From: Acherontichlamydia pituitae
Lineage (GTDB): Bacteria; Chlamydiota; Chlamydiia; Chlamydiales; Rhabdochlamydiaceae
Assembly (NCBI GenBank): GCA_019634675.1
Contig: JAHCAX010000002.1
Location: 1 to 64,000, forward strand
Direction of reading: 5' to 3'
Length of the DNA stretch: 64,000 nt
A program made the translations under genes and the position numbers. Shown piece after piece: positions 8,876 to 17,624 of the stretch (the first letter of the stretch is position 1; every line of letters begins with the position of its first letter). The notes under the pieces were generated by a model. It was not told the origin of the DNA. It made no database searches and was given only the letters and a program-made list of their open reading frames with translations.

Positions 8876-9463
8876 ATGCGTTTATTTCTCTCTCTGCTTT
8901 TTATCGGTTCATCCTTTATCTCTATTGATGCCCATGCATGGACATTCACGGCCCGATCAGGAGATCAAATCGAGCTGGATTGGATCGAGCAACAAAACTT
9001 AAGCCAAGAAGAGGAAGTCTTTATCAATGCCTTCATGGAGGCTTACAAGGATTTTTCCAATGAGCAGCTCGGCATTACCGACAAATACACATTCTTAAAA
9101 AATGCATTTCAGGATGTTGTTGAGGACCATGAAAAAGGCGATGGCCATCTGCTCTCTGCGAAATTAGATGGAAAAGTGATCGGATTTGCCGGATTTAAAG
9201 ATACCGAGCAGCAGAATGAGGTCTACATCAGCCAGCTAGCTGTCGATCCCCGCTATTGGCAGCTCGGGGTGGGCAAAGAACTTGTTTTCTCCATCTTTAC
9301 AATCAAAAAAGATACAGATCGTCTCGTCGTTATCCCAAGAAGGATCAATGAAGTGGCAAGACAGTTTTATGTCCATTTAGGATTCACCGTTTCAGAATAC
9401 ATGCATCCGGGCTACAACCCTCAAAAATACGTCGGGTACGAGTGGAGTAAAGATGTTAGATAG
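8876..9463 (+). CDS. GNAT-family N-acetyltransferase with signal peptide
   Basis: After a Sec signal peptide (MRLFLSLLFIGSSF, probable cleavage after DAHA) comes a GNAT acetyltransferase domain: the acetyl-CoA-binding segment QLAVDPRYWQLGVGKEL (an R/QxxGxG/A-type loop), the preceding strand VIGFAGF, and the C-terminal RQFYVHLGF block. It would transfer an acetyl group from acetyl-CoA to an amine. Acetyl-CoA is not available in the periplasm, so the predicted export suggests action in the host cell or inclusion. Substrate unknown. It is transcribed divergently from the carrier gene. Confidence 0.8.
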   Translation: MRLFLSLLFIGSSFISIDAHAWTFTARSGDQIELDWIEQQNLSQEEEVFINAFMEAYKDFSNEQLGITDKYTFLKNAFQDVVEDHEKGDGHLLSAKLDGKVIGFAGFKDTEQQNEVYISQLAVDPRYWQLGVGKELVFSIFTIKKDTDRLVVIPRRINEVARQFYVHLGFTVSEYMHPGYNPQKYVGYEWSKDVR

Positions 9464-9681
9464 TTTCTCCTTTTCCCGTCTTTTCCTCTAGAAAAAGTGA
9501 TTAGATAAGAGTCTGTTCTAATTCAGAGAATGTCCCTAAGTCATTGCATGCTAATACTCCAATCACTTAATCAAACACCTCAAAAGAAATTATTTCAACA
9601 ATAACAAAATAAAATATCGTGATATAATAATCACATTCACAACAAATGTTAATTTTATTAAATTAAAACAAAGATTCAACA

Positions 9682-12348
9682 ATGTCATCCCATATTACTC
9701 AGCTTTCCATTCAAAAATATAGCATCGATCAATCCTTGCCGTCCTCATCCTATCAGACAACAATACCCTCTCCTTGCGGTACTTTTCCTTTTGCTTCAAA
9801 TCTCCAATCCGTTTTCAAATCAGGAAATGTATTTTCCATGGCCATTCCTCTGTCTCAAAACAAGGACTCCATTTTTCGCAAACTCATCAAAGCTCATTTA
9901 CAGATGACTGCCTTCATCCAAGCATTAAGCCAATTTGATACATTAAAGGCGCAAGCCCTATTCCAAATGCTTCCCAATGACTGCAAGCAACAGCTCCTAG
10001 CGGCAGTTCTGAAAAAAGAGCACTATCATTCCCACCTTGGTTCAGAGGCATCCGATGAGAATATTGATGAAGCATGGATAATGAGAAATATCTTTGTTTT
10101 GCAAGAGCCGTGTCCACAGCTCATCGCTAAAAAAGGAAATAGCTTAAGCGAGCAACTGTTATACGATTTAGAGAATAAGATTAAGGTCCATTTTTTCACT
10201 GAAAGCCTGAAGCGATTGACAGCTCTATCAGAGCAATTGAATCTAGGGCAATCGGCGCGCGAAGGACAGCTTCAGCATCTCAAGCTTCTTCCTAAGGTCT
10301 TAAAATGGGAAATGCAAAAAGACCTCGAAATCAGTTCTCGCAGGATGAACCTCGACCTTAAGCCGGGAAAAACCTTGCTTCTCGAAGACCCCACGGTATT
10401 GCTTTCGTTCAAGCACCCCGATACGGATGAATTCATTATCGATACCTATATTCGCCTCTGCAAACAACAACTTGCTATTCTTACAGCGACGATAGAACCT
10501 CCTACAAGATCACCGGAAGCTCATAAAACTCACCCTAAACTATATGAACTGCGAGGCGCCCAATATCTAGAAGGGCAAACAACGTTCTGCGTCTATGCGC
10601 CCAACGCAAAAGAGGTGGCCGTTGTGTTGACCGCCTTCGGGAACGTGGAGCAGAAGTTGCCAATGGAGAAAGGTTCTGACGGAGTTTGGAAAGCCGTTAC
10701 AGATGCTGCTCCTCCAGGAAGAAGCTACCTTTACGAAGTAATCGATGTTAATGGCCATACGATGCTTCGTATGGACCCGTTCAGTTTCACTTCCATGGAA
10801 ATCCAAGAGGTAGACCAGTTTCAATCTGTGGTCACTGATCCCAATTCCTTTCATTGGAATGATGCTGATTGGATTGCTGAAAGAAAATCAATCGATCCTA
10901 AAAAACGGCCTCTTTCAATTTACGAGCTGCAGCTCAAATCCTGGAAAAAAGATCATGCCAGTCCCTTCAACTTTAAAAAACTTGCTTCCGATGTTATCGA
11001 ACACTGCAAACTAATGAACCATACTCACATTGAACTCTATGGGCTTATGGAGCACTACCACCCTCAGGCGGGCGGGTATCAAGTTTCCAATTTCTTTGCT
11101 CCCTTTCATGGTAATGGCTCCTCCAATGATCTAAAGTACTTTATCGATAAGCTGCATGAAAATCGTATCGGAGTCATCTTGGACTGGATCCCCACTCACT
11201 TTCATCACTTCCATCAGTCAAGAGAGTATTCTGGATCCATCCATGAGTTTGATGGGACTAATTTGTTTGCCGCCGAACCGTCCGATTGGGGAACTTTATA
11301 TCTCGATTATAGCAAAGAAGAAACATGCCGCTTGATGGAAGCCAGCGCTCTGTATTTTCTCGATCATCTCCATTTCGATGGACTGCGAGTTGATGCGGTC
11401 AGTCGGCTAGTTCGCCGCAATGGTCAAAACATACCTCACGGCATTCAATTCCTCCAACAACTCAACAATACGGTCCATGATAACTATCCAGGAGTTCTCA
11501 TGATCGCTGAAGAGACCGACGGTTTTCCTGGAGTGACACAAACTACAGGGAAAGGAGGGTTGGGATTCGATTTGAAATGGAACGTCGGATGGAGTTACGA
11601 TTCCAGGGAATTCCTCAAGACATCCTATTCTAAACGTTCGACTGAATGGGACCATAAAATCATACGGCTTCTGCATGAAGCCGCTTTTGGCGAGGAAATG
11701 ATCTCCACCCATTCGCATGACGAATCTGATGCTGGAGATCACAATGACTCGAAAACGTTATGGAGCTGTGTTTCCCACTTATCCAGCGATGATGAGAGGT
11801 TTGCGAATTTACGGAATTTCTTCAGCTGGCAAATGCTTGGACCTGGGCGAGGCAAACTCATCCACATGGGAGATGAAAATGTTCAACCTGAGTCGGCCTA
11901 TAGTCGATTTTCATCCCTCCGATCGGCCGTGGACTGGACATTAATTGATCGTAGACCAGCTCATGCAGGCGTACAAAAATGCATCAGCGATTTGAACAAA
12001 TTGTATCTTTACTTACCGCAATTATCGGAAAATGGAGAAGAAAACTTCCGTTTGATCTACCAATTCAAACAGAATCTCATCGTCGGTTATCAACGCAGAT
12101 CGCCAGGAAGACCGGATATCACTGTCATTCATAATTTTTCTAATCAAAGTTTTGAAAGATATGACATTCACAATGTCCCCTTTACAGGTTCAAAGAAGAT
12201 CCATGAAATTTTTAATTCGAACCAGATAGAGTATGGCGGATCTGGCAATTGTCTCAATCGAGACATCCAGCTCATACCAACAGCAGGAAATCCCACAATG
12301 ACGTTGGCAATACCTGCAAATTCCACAATCGTTCTTCAAGAAGATTAA
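9682..12348 (+). CDS. GH13 glycogen branching-enzyme-like protein with large N-terminal extension
   Basis: 888 residues. The last ~600 look like a 1,4-alpha-glucan branching enzyme. A CBM48-type domain (~290-385, FCVYAPNAKEVAVV) precedes a GH13 barrel with the nucleophile Asp in GLRVDAVS (about 571), the acid Glu in MIAEETDG (about 610) and the HD pair in SHDESD (about 678). A typical branching enzyme has SHDEVV at the last motif, so this one is divergent. The first ~290 residues are not part of the usual enzyme. They are Ser/Thr-rich, then helical with an LPNDCKQQLL segment, and could be a targeting or host-interaction domain. Length is well above the usual 630-730. A branching or related transglycosylase role in glycogen metabolism is likely. 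Confidence 0.8.
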   Translation: MSSHITQLSIQKYSIDQSLPSSSYQTTIPSPCGTFPFASNLQSVFKSGNVFSMAIPLSQNKDSIFRKLIKAHLQMTAFIQALSQFDTLKAQALFQMLPNDCKQQLLAAVLKKEHYHSHLGSEASDENIDEAWIMRNIFVLQEPCPQLIAKKGNSLSEQLLYDLENKIKVHFFTESLKRLTALSEQLNLGQSAREGQLQHLKLLPKVLKWEMQKDLEISSRRMNLDLKPGKTLLLEDPTVLLSFKHPDTDEFIIDTYIRLCKQQLAILTATIEPPTRSPEAHKTHPKLYELRGAQYLEGQTTFCVYAPNAKEVAVVLTAFGNVEQKLPMEKGSDGVWKAVTDAAPPGRSYLYEVIDVNGHTMLRMDPFSFTSMEIQEVDQFQSVVTDPNSFHWNDADWIAERKSIDPKKRPLSIYELQLKSWKKDHASPFNFKKLASDVIEHCKLMNHTHIELYGLMEHYHPQAGGYQVSNFFAPFHGNGSSNDLKYFIDKLHENRIGVILDWIPTHFHHFHQSREYSGSIHEFDGTNLFAAEPSDWGTLYLDYSKEETCRLMEASALYFLDHLHFDGLRVDAVSRLVRRNGQNIPHGIQFLQQLNNTVHDNYPGVLMIAEETDGFPGVTQTTGKGGLGFDLKWNVGWSYDSREFLKTSYSKRSTEWDHKIIRLLHEAAFGEEMISTHSHDESDAGDHNDSKTLWSCVSHLSSDDERFANLRNFFSWQMLGPGRGKLIHMGDENVQPESAYSRFSSLRSAVDWTLIDRRPAHAGVQKCISDLNKLYLYLPQLSENGEENFRLIYQFKQNLIVGYQRRSPGRPDITVIHNFSNQSFERYDIHNVPFTGSKKIHEIFNSNQIEYGGSGNCLNRDIQLIPTAGNPTMTLAIPANSTIVLQED

Positions 12349-12382
12349 TTGATGCAATCTTCTTTGGGAAAAAGAGAACGAT

Positions 12383-13930
12383 TTACGATGCCGTTGAATT
12401 AACGGCTGAAACTGCGGGGACAGCTTCCGTATGGGTGATCGCTTTGAATTGCCTGCCAAGGGCAACAACGGAGAAGATCCAGGCGATCAGGACTGCAAAT
12501 AGGATCGCGGCGACATAAGGGGTTGAAAGGGCCACGCTTCCCAGAAGGATGATAAATCCTTGATAGGCCAGCGAGGATCCCGATTTTCCAATTCCGGCCC
12601 CAAGGCCATCAATTGCAGACTTTCCTTTCAATTTGGACTCAGGGCTTAACGGCAAGAAAGCAAGCTCTTTTGTCGCGTCAAAGACAGAATACTTGCAGGC
12701 TTTGCTCATGCAGTTTTGAATCGAGCCGCAATATACGGTCATGGCAAACGGGGTCATCCCAAATAGAGTCGAGGAAATCGAAAAAAGGGCGTCTCCGGTA
12801 AACATAAAGGAGAAGAAACCGATCGCAAGCGTTGTCATGATCGCTGGCGTCAGGATTGCCGTGAACGTCCAACCAAGGCGCGTGACCATGAGCGAGAATA
12901 GAACGCCGCCGATCGTTGCCAGGATTCCGATGCCCACCGTGATCTTGTTCATATGCTCAAGCATATCGTTGGGATCGGCAAAAAATCTCTTTAACTGCTC
13001 TTTCCAAAGCACATCGGTCAAATTAATCGAGATATTGTAACCAAGGACAATGATGGCAAGGGGCACAAGGTATTTGGACCGGGCGATATACTTGATGCTC
13101 TCTCGGAGGGAAAGGCGTACTTTTTCTTTAGGCTGCTCATCCTCGTGATGCTCGATGTCGACTTTTTCCTCCGGAAGGACTTTTCGACAGATCCAGTAGT
13201 ACAGCCCCATTGCGCTGACCCCAAGAAAGGTCACTAGAAGGATCAATTGGCAAATGGTCTGGGACCAGTGGTCGCCAGAGGAAGAAAGGAACGGAAAAGA
13301 AATTCCTTGAGAAAATGTGATGGCGAGCGTTCCTCCGAGGATCGGGGCGACGTTGGACCCAATGTTCAAAAGACCATAGGTCCTCTTGGCCTCACCCACC
13401 TTGGTCACATCGTTGGCAAATCCCCAATAGAGGACGGCAAGCACAAGAACAGCCCATAGCTCAGAAATCACATAGAATGAAGTGAAGGACCAATTGCGGA
13501 CAAGGGCGATCATCCCTTTAAATCCTTTTGGGAGCACCGACGCTAACATGTCCCCTACGCTGTTCAAGTGAAGCTTGTCGCTATTGGGGTACAAAACAAA
13601 GGCGAAAAGGAGGAAATAAGCCAGAAAACACGAGATTAAAATATAGAAGACCGTCTCTTTCTTGAACCAGCGTCTCAGCCTTGTGTAAAACCAAGTGGAA
13701 ATGAAAGCAGCTGGAAGCATCCCCCATACTTTGATAAATGGGATGACCTCGGCTCCAGAGTTCTTCGCAGTTAGGATAATGGTGTCTTTAAGATTTCGCA
13801 GAACGCTATAGCAGACGCAAAGCAAAAATAGGAGAATAAGCATCGAAACAACTTTTTTGACCTCTGATCGATGAACAGGCCAAAATAGGGACCTAAAAAT
13901 GCCGAATTGGTGCTTGTTTTTCTGCGTCAT
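12383..13930 (-). CDS. npt: Nucleotide transporter, ATP/ADP translocase (Npt/Tlc) family
   Basis: A 515-residue membrane protein of the Npt/Tlc family, which chlamydiae, rickettsiae and plastids use to exchange or import nucleotides. It has about twelve membrane segments and the family N-terminus: LRNLKDTIILTAKNSGAEVI followed by IKVWGMLPAAFISTWFYTRL. Members range from ATP/ADP antiporters that draw host energy to proton-driven importers of all nucleotides; which type this is cannot be told by eye. The C-terminus is Ser/Ala/Thr-rich. It converges with the GH13 gene and is divergent from the sterol reductase. It is probably in the inner membrane and is relevant to the exported nucleotide-salvage enzymes elsewhere in the window. 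Confidence 0.93.
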   Translation of the reverse strand: MTQKNKHQFGIFRSLFWPVHRSEVKKVVSMLILLFLLCVCYSVLRNLKDTIILTAKNSGAEVIPFIKVWGMLPAAFISTWFYTRLRRWFKKETVFYILISCFLAYFLLFAFVLYPNSDKLHLNSVGDMLASVLPKGFKGMIALVRNWSFTSFYVISELWAVLVLAVLYWGFANDVTKVGEAKRTYGLLNIGSNVAPILGGTLAITFSQGISFPFLSSSGDHWSQTICQLILLVTFLGVSAMGLYYWICRKVLPEEKVDIEHHEDEQPKEKVRLSLRESIKYIARSKYLVPLAIIVLGYNISINLTDVLWKEQLKRFFADPNDMLEHMNKITVGIGILATIGGVLFSLMVTRLGWTFTAILTPAIMTTLAIGFFSFMFTGDALFSISSTLFGMTPFAMTVYCGSIQNCMSKACKYSVFDATKELAFLPLSPESKLKGKSAIDGLGAGIGKSGSSLAYQGFIILLGSVALSTPYVAAILFAVLIAWIFSVVALGRQFKAITHTEAVPAVSAVNSTAS

Positions 13931-14238
13931 ATCCTTTTACACAAATGCCCAATTATATACTGCAATCGAGGATTTATACCAAGCGCTTTTTTTTACGACC
14001 TTTCTTCCGACGAAGCGTCGCATAACGACAATTAAATTCTTTATTTTCTTAAAAAGCGATCCTCTTCTTGCAGTGCTTCGTAGAACTCTATCTTTCCCAT
14101 CAAAATTAATTTGAGAAAATAAGTAGAAAAAAAAGAAGCATATCTTCTATGTCATAACAAATAATGACCTAAAAGAAACAGTTGCAAAACTGCCTCTAAA
14201 ACCAAATTAGCGGGTCATTCCAGAATCTAGGAGAAGCC
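13931..14238. promoter_or_regulatory. Divergent intergenic region between npt and sterol reductase
   Basis: About 300 AT-rich bases lie between two divergent genes, so both promoters should be here. No small gene is visible. Near the sterol reductase there is a short palindrome (14179-14193). The start codon at 14239 follows GGAG (around 14230). I cannot identify a regulator binding site with confidence. Confidence 0.4.
14179..14193. repeat. Short palindrome CAGTTGCAAAACTG
   Basis: CAGTT-GCAA-AACTG reads as a hairpin. The same core with one more base pair (GCAGTTGCAAAACTGC) occurs at 51386-51401, and related sequences occur at 28348-28386 and near 40983. It could be part of a dispersed small repeat or a weak terminator stem. 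Confidence 0.5.
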
Positions 14239-15564
14239 ATGTCTTCACAAACTTCTAACCTGAAAAAAATACAAAGATGGGTCCGCCATATCATCGTTCC
14301 TTTCTTGCTTATTACATGCTGCCCTCCAATCGTTATGCTGGTTTGGTACACAAACGTGCACTTGGATGGCTCTATCCACAAGTTACTCGCATTGTTTTCT
14401 GAGGAAGGGGTCTTTCAAACAATCTATACGATTTGGGCTCCTCTCTTTTTTGGAACAAAGACTGCATGGAAAATCCTGGCTGCATTTGCTGGCGCTGAGC
14501 TTATTTTAATGAAATTGCTGCCAGGAAGAAAATTCACCGGCCCAGTTACTCCAAAGGGAAATATCCCCGTCTATAAAGCAAACGGGGTTTCAGCGTTCAT
14601 CTCAACGCTAGTCCTATTTTATATCTCTTCCTATCAGCTTAAGCTCTTCTCGCCTACGATCATTTACGACAACTTCGGCGCGTTGCTTGGAGCCTTGAAC
14701 TTCTTTAGTTTGTTGTTTTGCCTCTTTTTATACGTCAAAGGGCGTTACAAGCCATCGTCAACAGACTCTGGGACGACAGGCCATGTCGTTTTCGACTACT
14801 TTTGGGGAATGGAACTTTATCCCCGCATTTTTGGGTGGGACGTCAAAATGTTCACTAACTGCCGATTTGGGATGATGGGATGGGGATTGATCCTCATGTC
14901 ATATGCCGCAAAGCAGTCCGAGGTCTACGGTTTGACCAATGCAATGGTCATCGCAGTCGCCCTGCAGCTCTTCTATATCGCTAAATTTTTCTGGTGGGAA
15001 ACAGGATATTTGCGTTCGATGGACATCATGTACGACCGAGCTGGGTTCTGCATCTGCTGGGGATGCATGGTATGGCTGCCTTGCATTTACACATCGCCAA
15101 CTCTTTATCTTGTCAACCATCCGCACCAACTCAGCACATGGGTTGCACTGTTAATCTTTGCTGTTGGAGCTTCTTGCATCTTCATCAATTACTTGGCAGA
15201 TAGGCAGCGTCAATATGTCCGGTTGAAAAATGGAGATTGCACTGTCTGGCGCAAGCAGCCAGAGCTGATCTTTGCCAACTACAAGACAGAATGGGGCGAA
15301 GACAAGCAAAGCCTGCTGCTCGTATCGGGCTGGTGGGGAATCTCCCGCCACTTCCATTATATTCCAGAAGTATTGGGTGCGTTCTGCTGGAGCGTCCCTG
15401 CACTCTTCGGCAGCGCGCTGCCCTACTTCTATTTGGTCTTCTTGATCCTTTTGCTGATCGACCGCGCCTTCCGTCAAGAAAGACGATGCGCGAACAAGTA
15501 CGGCAAAGACTGGGAAAAGTACTGCGAACGTGTCCCATTCCGTCTGATTCCGTTTATCTACTAA
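14239..15564 (+). CDS. Sterol C-C reductase, ERG4/ERG24/DHCR7 family
   Basis: A 441-residue polytopic membrane protein of the sterol reductase family (eukaryotic 7-dehydrocholesterol, C-14 and C-24(28) reductases). The family blocks are evident: DYFWGMELYPRIFGWDVKMF, a middle block NCRFGMMGWGLILMSYA, and the C-terminal NADPH-binding end WWGISRHFHYIPE, DRAFRQERRC, KYGKDWEKYCERVPFRLIPFIY. These enzymes reduce ring or side-chain double bonds of sterols. Bacteria of this kind make no sterols, so the substrate should come from the host membrane. Reductases of this family are known from Coxiella and environmental chlamydiae. Which double bond is reduced (delta-7, delta-14 or delta-24) is not decidable by eye. 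Confidence 0.9.
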   Translation: MSSQTSNLKKIQRWVRHIIVPFLLITCCPPIVMLVWYTNVHLDGSIHKLLALFSEEGVFQTIYTIWAPLFFGTKTAWKILAAFAGAELILMKLLPGRKFTGPVTPKGNIPVYKANGVSAFISTLVLFYISSYQLKLFSPTIIYDNFGALLGALNFFSLLFCLFLYVKGRYKPSSTDSGTTGHVVFDYFWGMELYPRIFGWDVKMFTNCRFGMMGWGLILMSYAAKQSEVYGLTNAMVIAVALQLFYIAKFFWWETGYLRSMDIMYDRAGFCICWGCMVWLPCIYTSPTLYLVNHPHQLSTWVALLIFAVGASCIFINYLADRQRQYVRLKNGDCTVWRKQPELIFANYKTEWGEDKQSLLLVSGWWGISRHFHYIPEVLGAFCWSVPALFGSALPYFYLVFLILLLIDRAFRQERRCANKYGKDWEKYCERVPFRLIPFIY

Positions 15565-15578
15565 CCGTTTGACCTAGG

Positions 15579-15596
15579 AGGCGTATTAATACGCCT
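15579..15596. terminator. Palindrome at convergent gene ends
   Basis: AGGCGTATTAATACGCCT is a perfect 18-base palindrome between the convergent sterol reductase and deoC genes, extending into the last codons of deoC (stop at 15586-15588). It probably works as a two-way transcription terminator, though it has no U-tract. Confidence 0.55.
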
Positions 15597-16266
15597 TCTG
15601 AGACTTTGCAGCAGCTGATGTGACAATCGCAACCGATGCGCTTGTCCCTAGCCGGTTAGCTCCGCATAAGACCATCGCCTGCGCTGTTTGCCAATCTCGG
15701 ATCCCGCCTGCCGCCTTGACGCCGATATCAGGCCCAACATGTTTTCTCATTAGGGCGACATCCTCTTGAGTTGCGCCCGAAGGTCCGAATCCCGTCGCCG
15801 TTTTGACAAAGCGGGCTCCCGCTTCTTCTGCTAAACGGCAAGCTGCTATCTTCTCTTCCATTGAAAGAAGCCCGTTTTCGAAAATCACCTTCACGGCTCG
15901 CTGCCTGGCAGCTTCCACGACTTGGGCGATCTCCTCTTTAACGGCAAAATGGCCGCCTGATTTAAGCTTAGAGATCTGAAGGACCATGTCGATCTCGTCG
16001 GCGCCTTCCTCCAAGGCCATCTGCGTTTCGATAACCTTTAAAAGGGGAAGATTCGCTCCAAGCGGAAATCCGATGACTGTTGCGACAAGAGGACCCTTTC
16101 CGCCGATCCTTTTTTTAGCATGGGCAATCCAAATGGGTTGGACACAAACAGATTTGAACCCGTACTGCACAGCTTCGTCGCAGAGTTGATCGATCATGTT
16201 GCCTTGAGCATCGGGTTTGAGCAAAGTATGGTCGATCCTGGAGGCTAGTTCTGCATCAAAAGTCAT
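15586..16266 (-). CDS. deoC: Deoxyribose-phosphate aldolase
   Basis: Cleaves 2-deoxyribose 5-phosphate to glyceraldehyde 3-phosphate and acetaldehyde, the last step of deoxynucleoside breakdown. Family markers: the start (IDHTLLKPDA), the EIDMVLQ segment, KVIFENGLL, the Schiff-base lysine in FVKTATGFGPSGAT, and VKAAGGIRDWQTA. Length (226) is normal and all catalytic lysines are present. Its ATG overlaps the stop of the upstream cyclase-family gene (ATGA), so the two form an operon. No other deo gene is present. No signal peptide, in contrast to other nucleotide enzymes in this window. Confidence 0.95.
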   Translation of the reverse strand: MTFDAELASRIDHTLLKPDAQGNMIDQLCDEAVQYGFKSVCVQPIWIAHAKKRIGGKGPLVATVIGFPLGANLPLLKVIETQMALEEGADEIDMVLQISKLKSGGHFAVKEEIAQVVEAARQRAVKVIFENGLLSMEEKIAACRLAEEAGARFVKTATGFGPSGATQEDVALMRKHVGPDIGVKAAGGIRDWQTAQAMVLCGANRLGTSASVAIVTSAAAKSQKAY

Positions 16267-16967
16267 GATTGTTCTCCTTTTGGGACCAATCCAACTAAGC
16301 GGACAGGAGACTCGGCTCCAAAGCGAATATTCATAGGAAAGTTAATCACATAAGCGCCGACAGGGGGCATTCGGTCTAGATTGGCAACATTTTCAAGAAT
16401 GTACTTCCTTTTGCCGAGGAGCAGATGGTGGACAGGAAATTGACTCCCCTGAGGATCAGGCGAAAGGGTGTCGATGCCGATCCCAACAACGTTCCTTTCT
16501 AATAACAGTTCAGCAGCGTCTTTTGATAGAGTGGGAAAATGCATCTGCCCGCTTTTATCCAGATTCCGATACTGATCAGGCTTCGACCAAAAAGCAGCCC
16601 AGCCGGTATGCGCAAAGAACAGGCTTGCTTCCGGAGTTTTTCCAAACTTCTTTTCAAACTCTAGGATCTCCTTGGAAGTGACGACAAGATCTCTCGAACG
16701 TCGGCTCGAGAGATCGAGAACGGTGCAAGGAACGATCAAGGTCTCTAAAGGGATATCTCCAATATTGTCCGCATCGGGGATGAAATGGGATGGAGCGTCC
16801 ATATGGGTCCCAACACCGGCATGGCACTTGTAGGCAAGGACGCGCAGCCCTTGATCGTAGTCCATTTTGATCTCAGATCGAAAACCGCAGCTCCCATTCC
16901 ATGTTGGCGCGTGCTCATCCAATGGATGTGTTAAATCAATGGCGCGATAGCGTGATAGAATAGACAT
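16263..16967 (-). CDS. Cyclase-family metal-dependent hydrolase (kynurenine formamidase-like)
   Basis: The metal-binding motif of the bacterial cyclase family is present: HAGVGTHMDAPSHF (His, Asp and His ligands), with the typical opening DLTHPLDEHAPTW and the later block VGIGIDTLSPD. The family includes kynurenine formamidase and isatin hydrolase; the substrate here is uncertain. The ATG at 16967 follows GAGGG at close spacing; a TTG eight codons upstream is less likely. It is the first gene of a two-gene operon with deoC, overlapping by four bases. No tryptophan-degradation genes are nearby. Confidence 0.8.
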   Translation of the reverse strand: MSILSRYRAIDLTHPLDEHAPTWNGSCGFRSEIKMDYDQGLRVLAYKCHAGVGTHMDAPSHFIPDADNIGDIPLETLIVPCTVLDLSSRRSRDLVVTSKEILEFEKKFGKTPEASLFFAHTGWAAFWSKPDQYRNLDKSGQMHFPTLSKDAAELLLERNVVGIGIDTLSPDPQGSQFPVHHLLLGKRKYILENVANLDRMPPVGAYVINFPMNIRFGAESPVRLVGLVPKGEQS

Positions 16968-17018
16968 ATGGCCCTCAAAAAACTTGATCAAATTAGTTCC
17001 ATCAAAAGCCTGCAGATT

Positions 17019-17237
17019 TCATAGCTCTAACAACTTGTTTTTTGCTTCCTCTAAAATTTTCAAAGCTTCCTCAAATGGAAATATCCAATATTTTTCAGTT
17101 GGATGGGAATAAAATTGCACAACCAATCCCCCTTCTTCTTGAGAGATTTGCACCCAGTACATGTTATCATAGTATATTTCAGCAACAAGCCGTTCTCTAT
17201 AAGGAAGGCTAGCTATTAGTATTTCGAATTTACTCAT
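17019..17237 (-). CDS. Small acidic hypothetical protein, possibly immunity-like
   Basis: 72 residues, with a compact pattern of a short strand (FEILIASLP), a second strand pair (LVAEIYYDNMYWVQISQEEG) and a final helix (FEEALKILEEAKNKLL). Small proteins with this layout are often immunity partners of secreted toxins, but no toxin gene is adjacent and I do not recognise the exact family. The ATG at 17237 is preceded by AT-rich sequence without an obvious ribosome binding site. The amino acid composition looks like a real protein. Confidence 0.45.
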   Translation of the reverse strand: MSKFEILIASLPYRERLVAEIYYDNMYWVQISQEEGGLVVQFYSHPTEKYWIFPFEEALKILEEAKNKLLEL

Positions 17238-17624
17238 CAATTAAATTAAGCACATCATCGTATTTTTTACTGGTTCTTAAACTGTATCTTGCACTTGGAT
17301 GGCTGTATTAGAAAGTTCAGCTTTAGGATAAAGAGCAACAGACGGCATTGTGAGAACGAGAACAGAGTTTACAAAAAGCTTGGAATATTGCAGCAAGTAA
17401 TCCGCCTATGTAATAAATCAATCTAAGGCAGCATTGAGATAGCCTTTTTGCATCAATTCCTCCAAACGACCACCCAAACAGCTAAAGAATTGATTTATCG
17501 TGGCATGCTAACAGCCGTAAGATTTTATTTCTAATACTTGTTGAGAAAATGTAAATTTTTTTTACTCTTTTCGCAGAAAAAGAAAATCTGCTAGCATAGC
17601 TTCCTTTTGGGCTCGTAGATTCCC
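17238..17624. other. Gap without a recognisable gene
   Basis: Nearly 390 bases with no supported coding region. The last 100 bases are AT-rich and contain a small hairpin (GCAGA...TCTGC around 17573-17592) just before the adenylate kinase gene, so this part probably holds its promoter. The middle (17300-17520) could be the remnant of a decayed gene; I could not reconstruct one. Confidence 0.35.

Noticed and set aside
15151..15572. Long open frames on both strands across the sterol reductase 3' half
   Set aside because: They are antisense or shifted shadows; the sterol reductase frame is supported by family motifs to the end.
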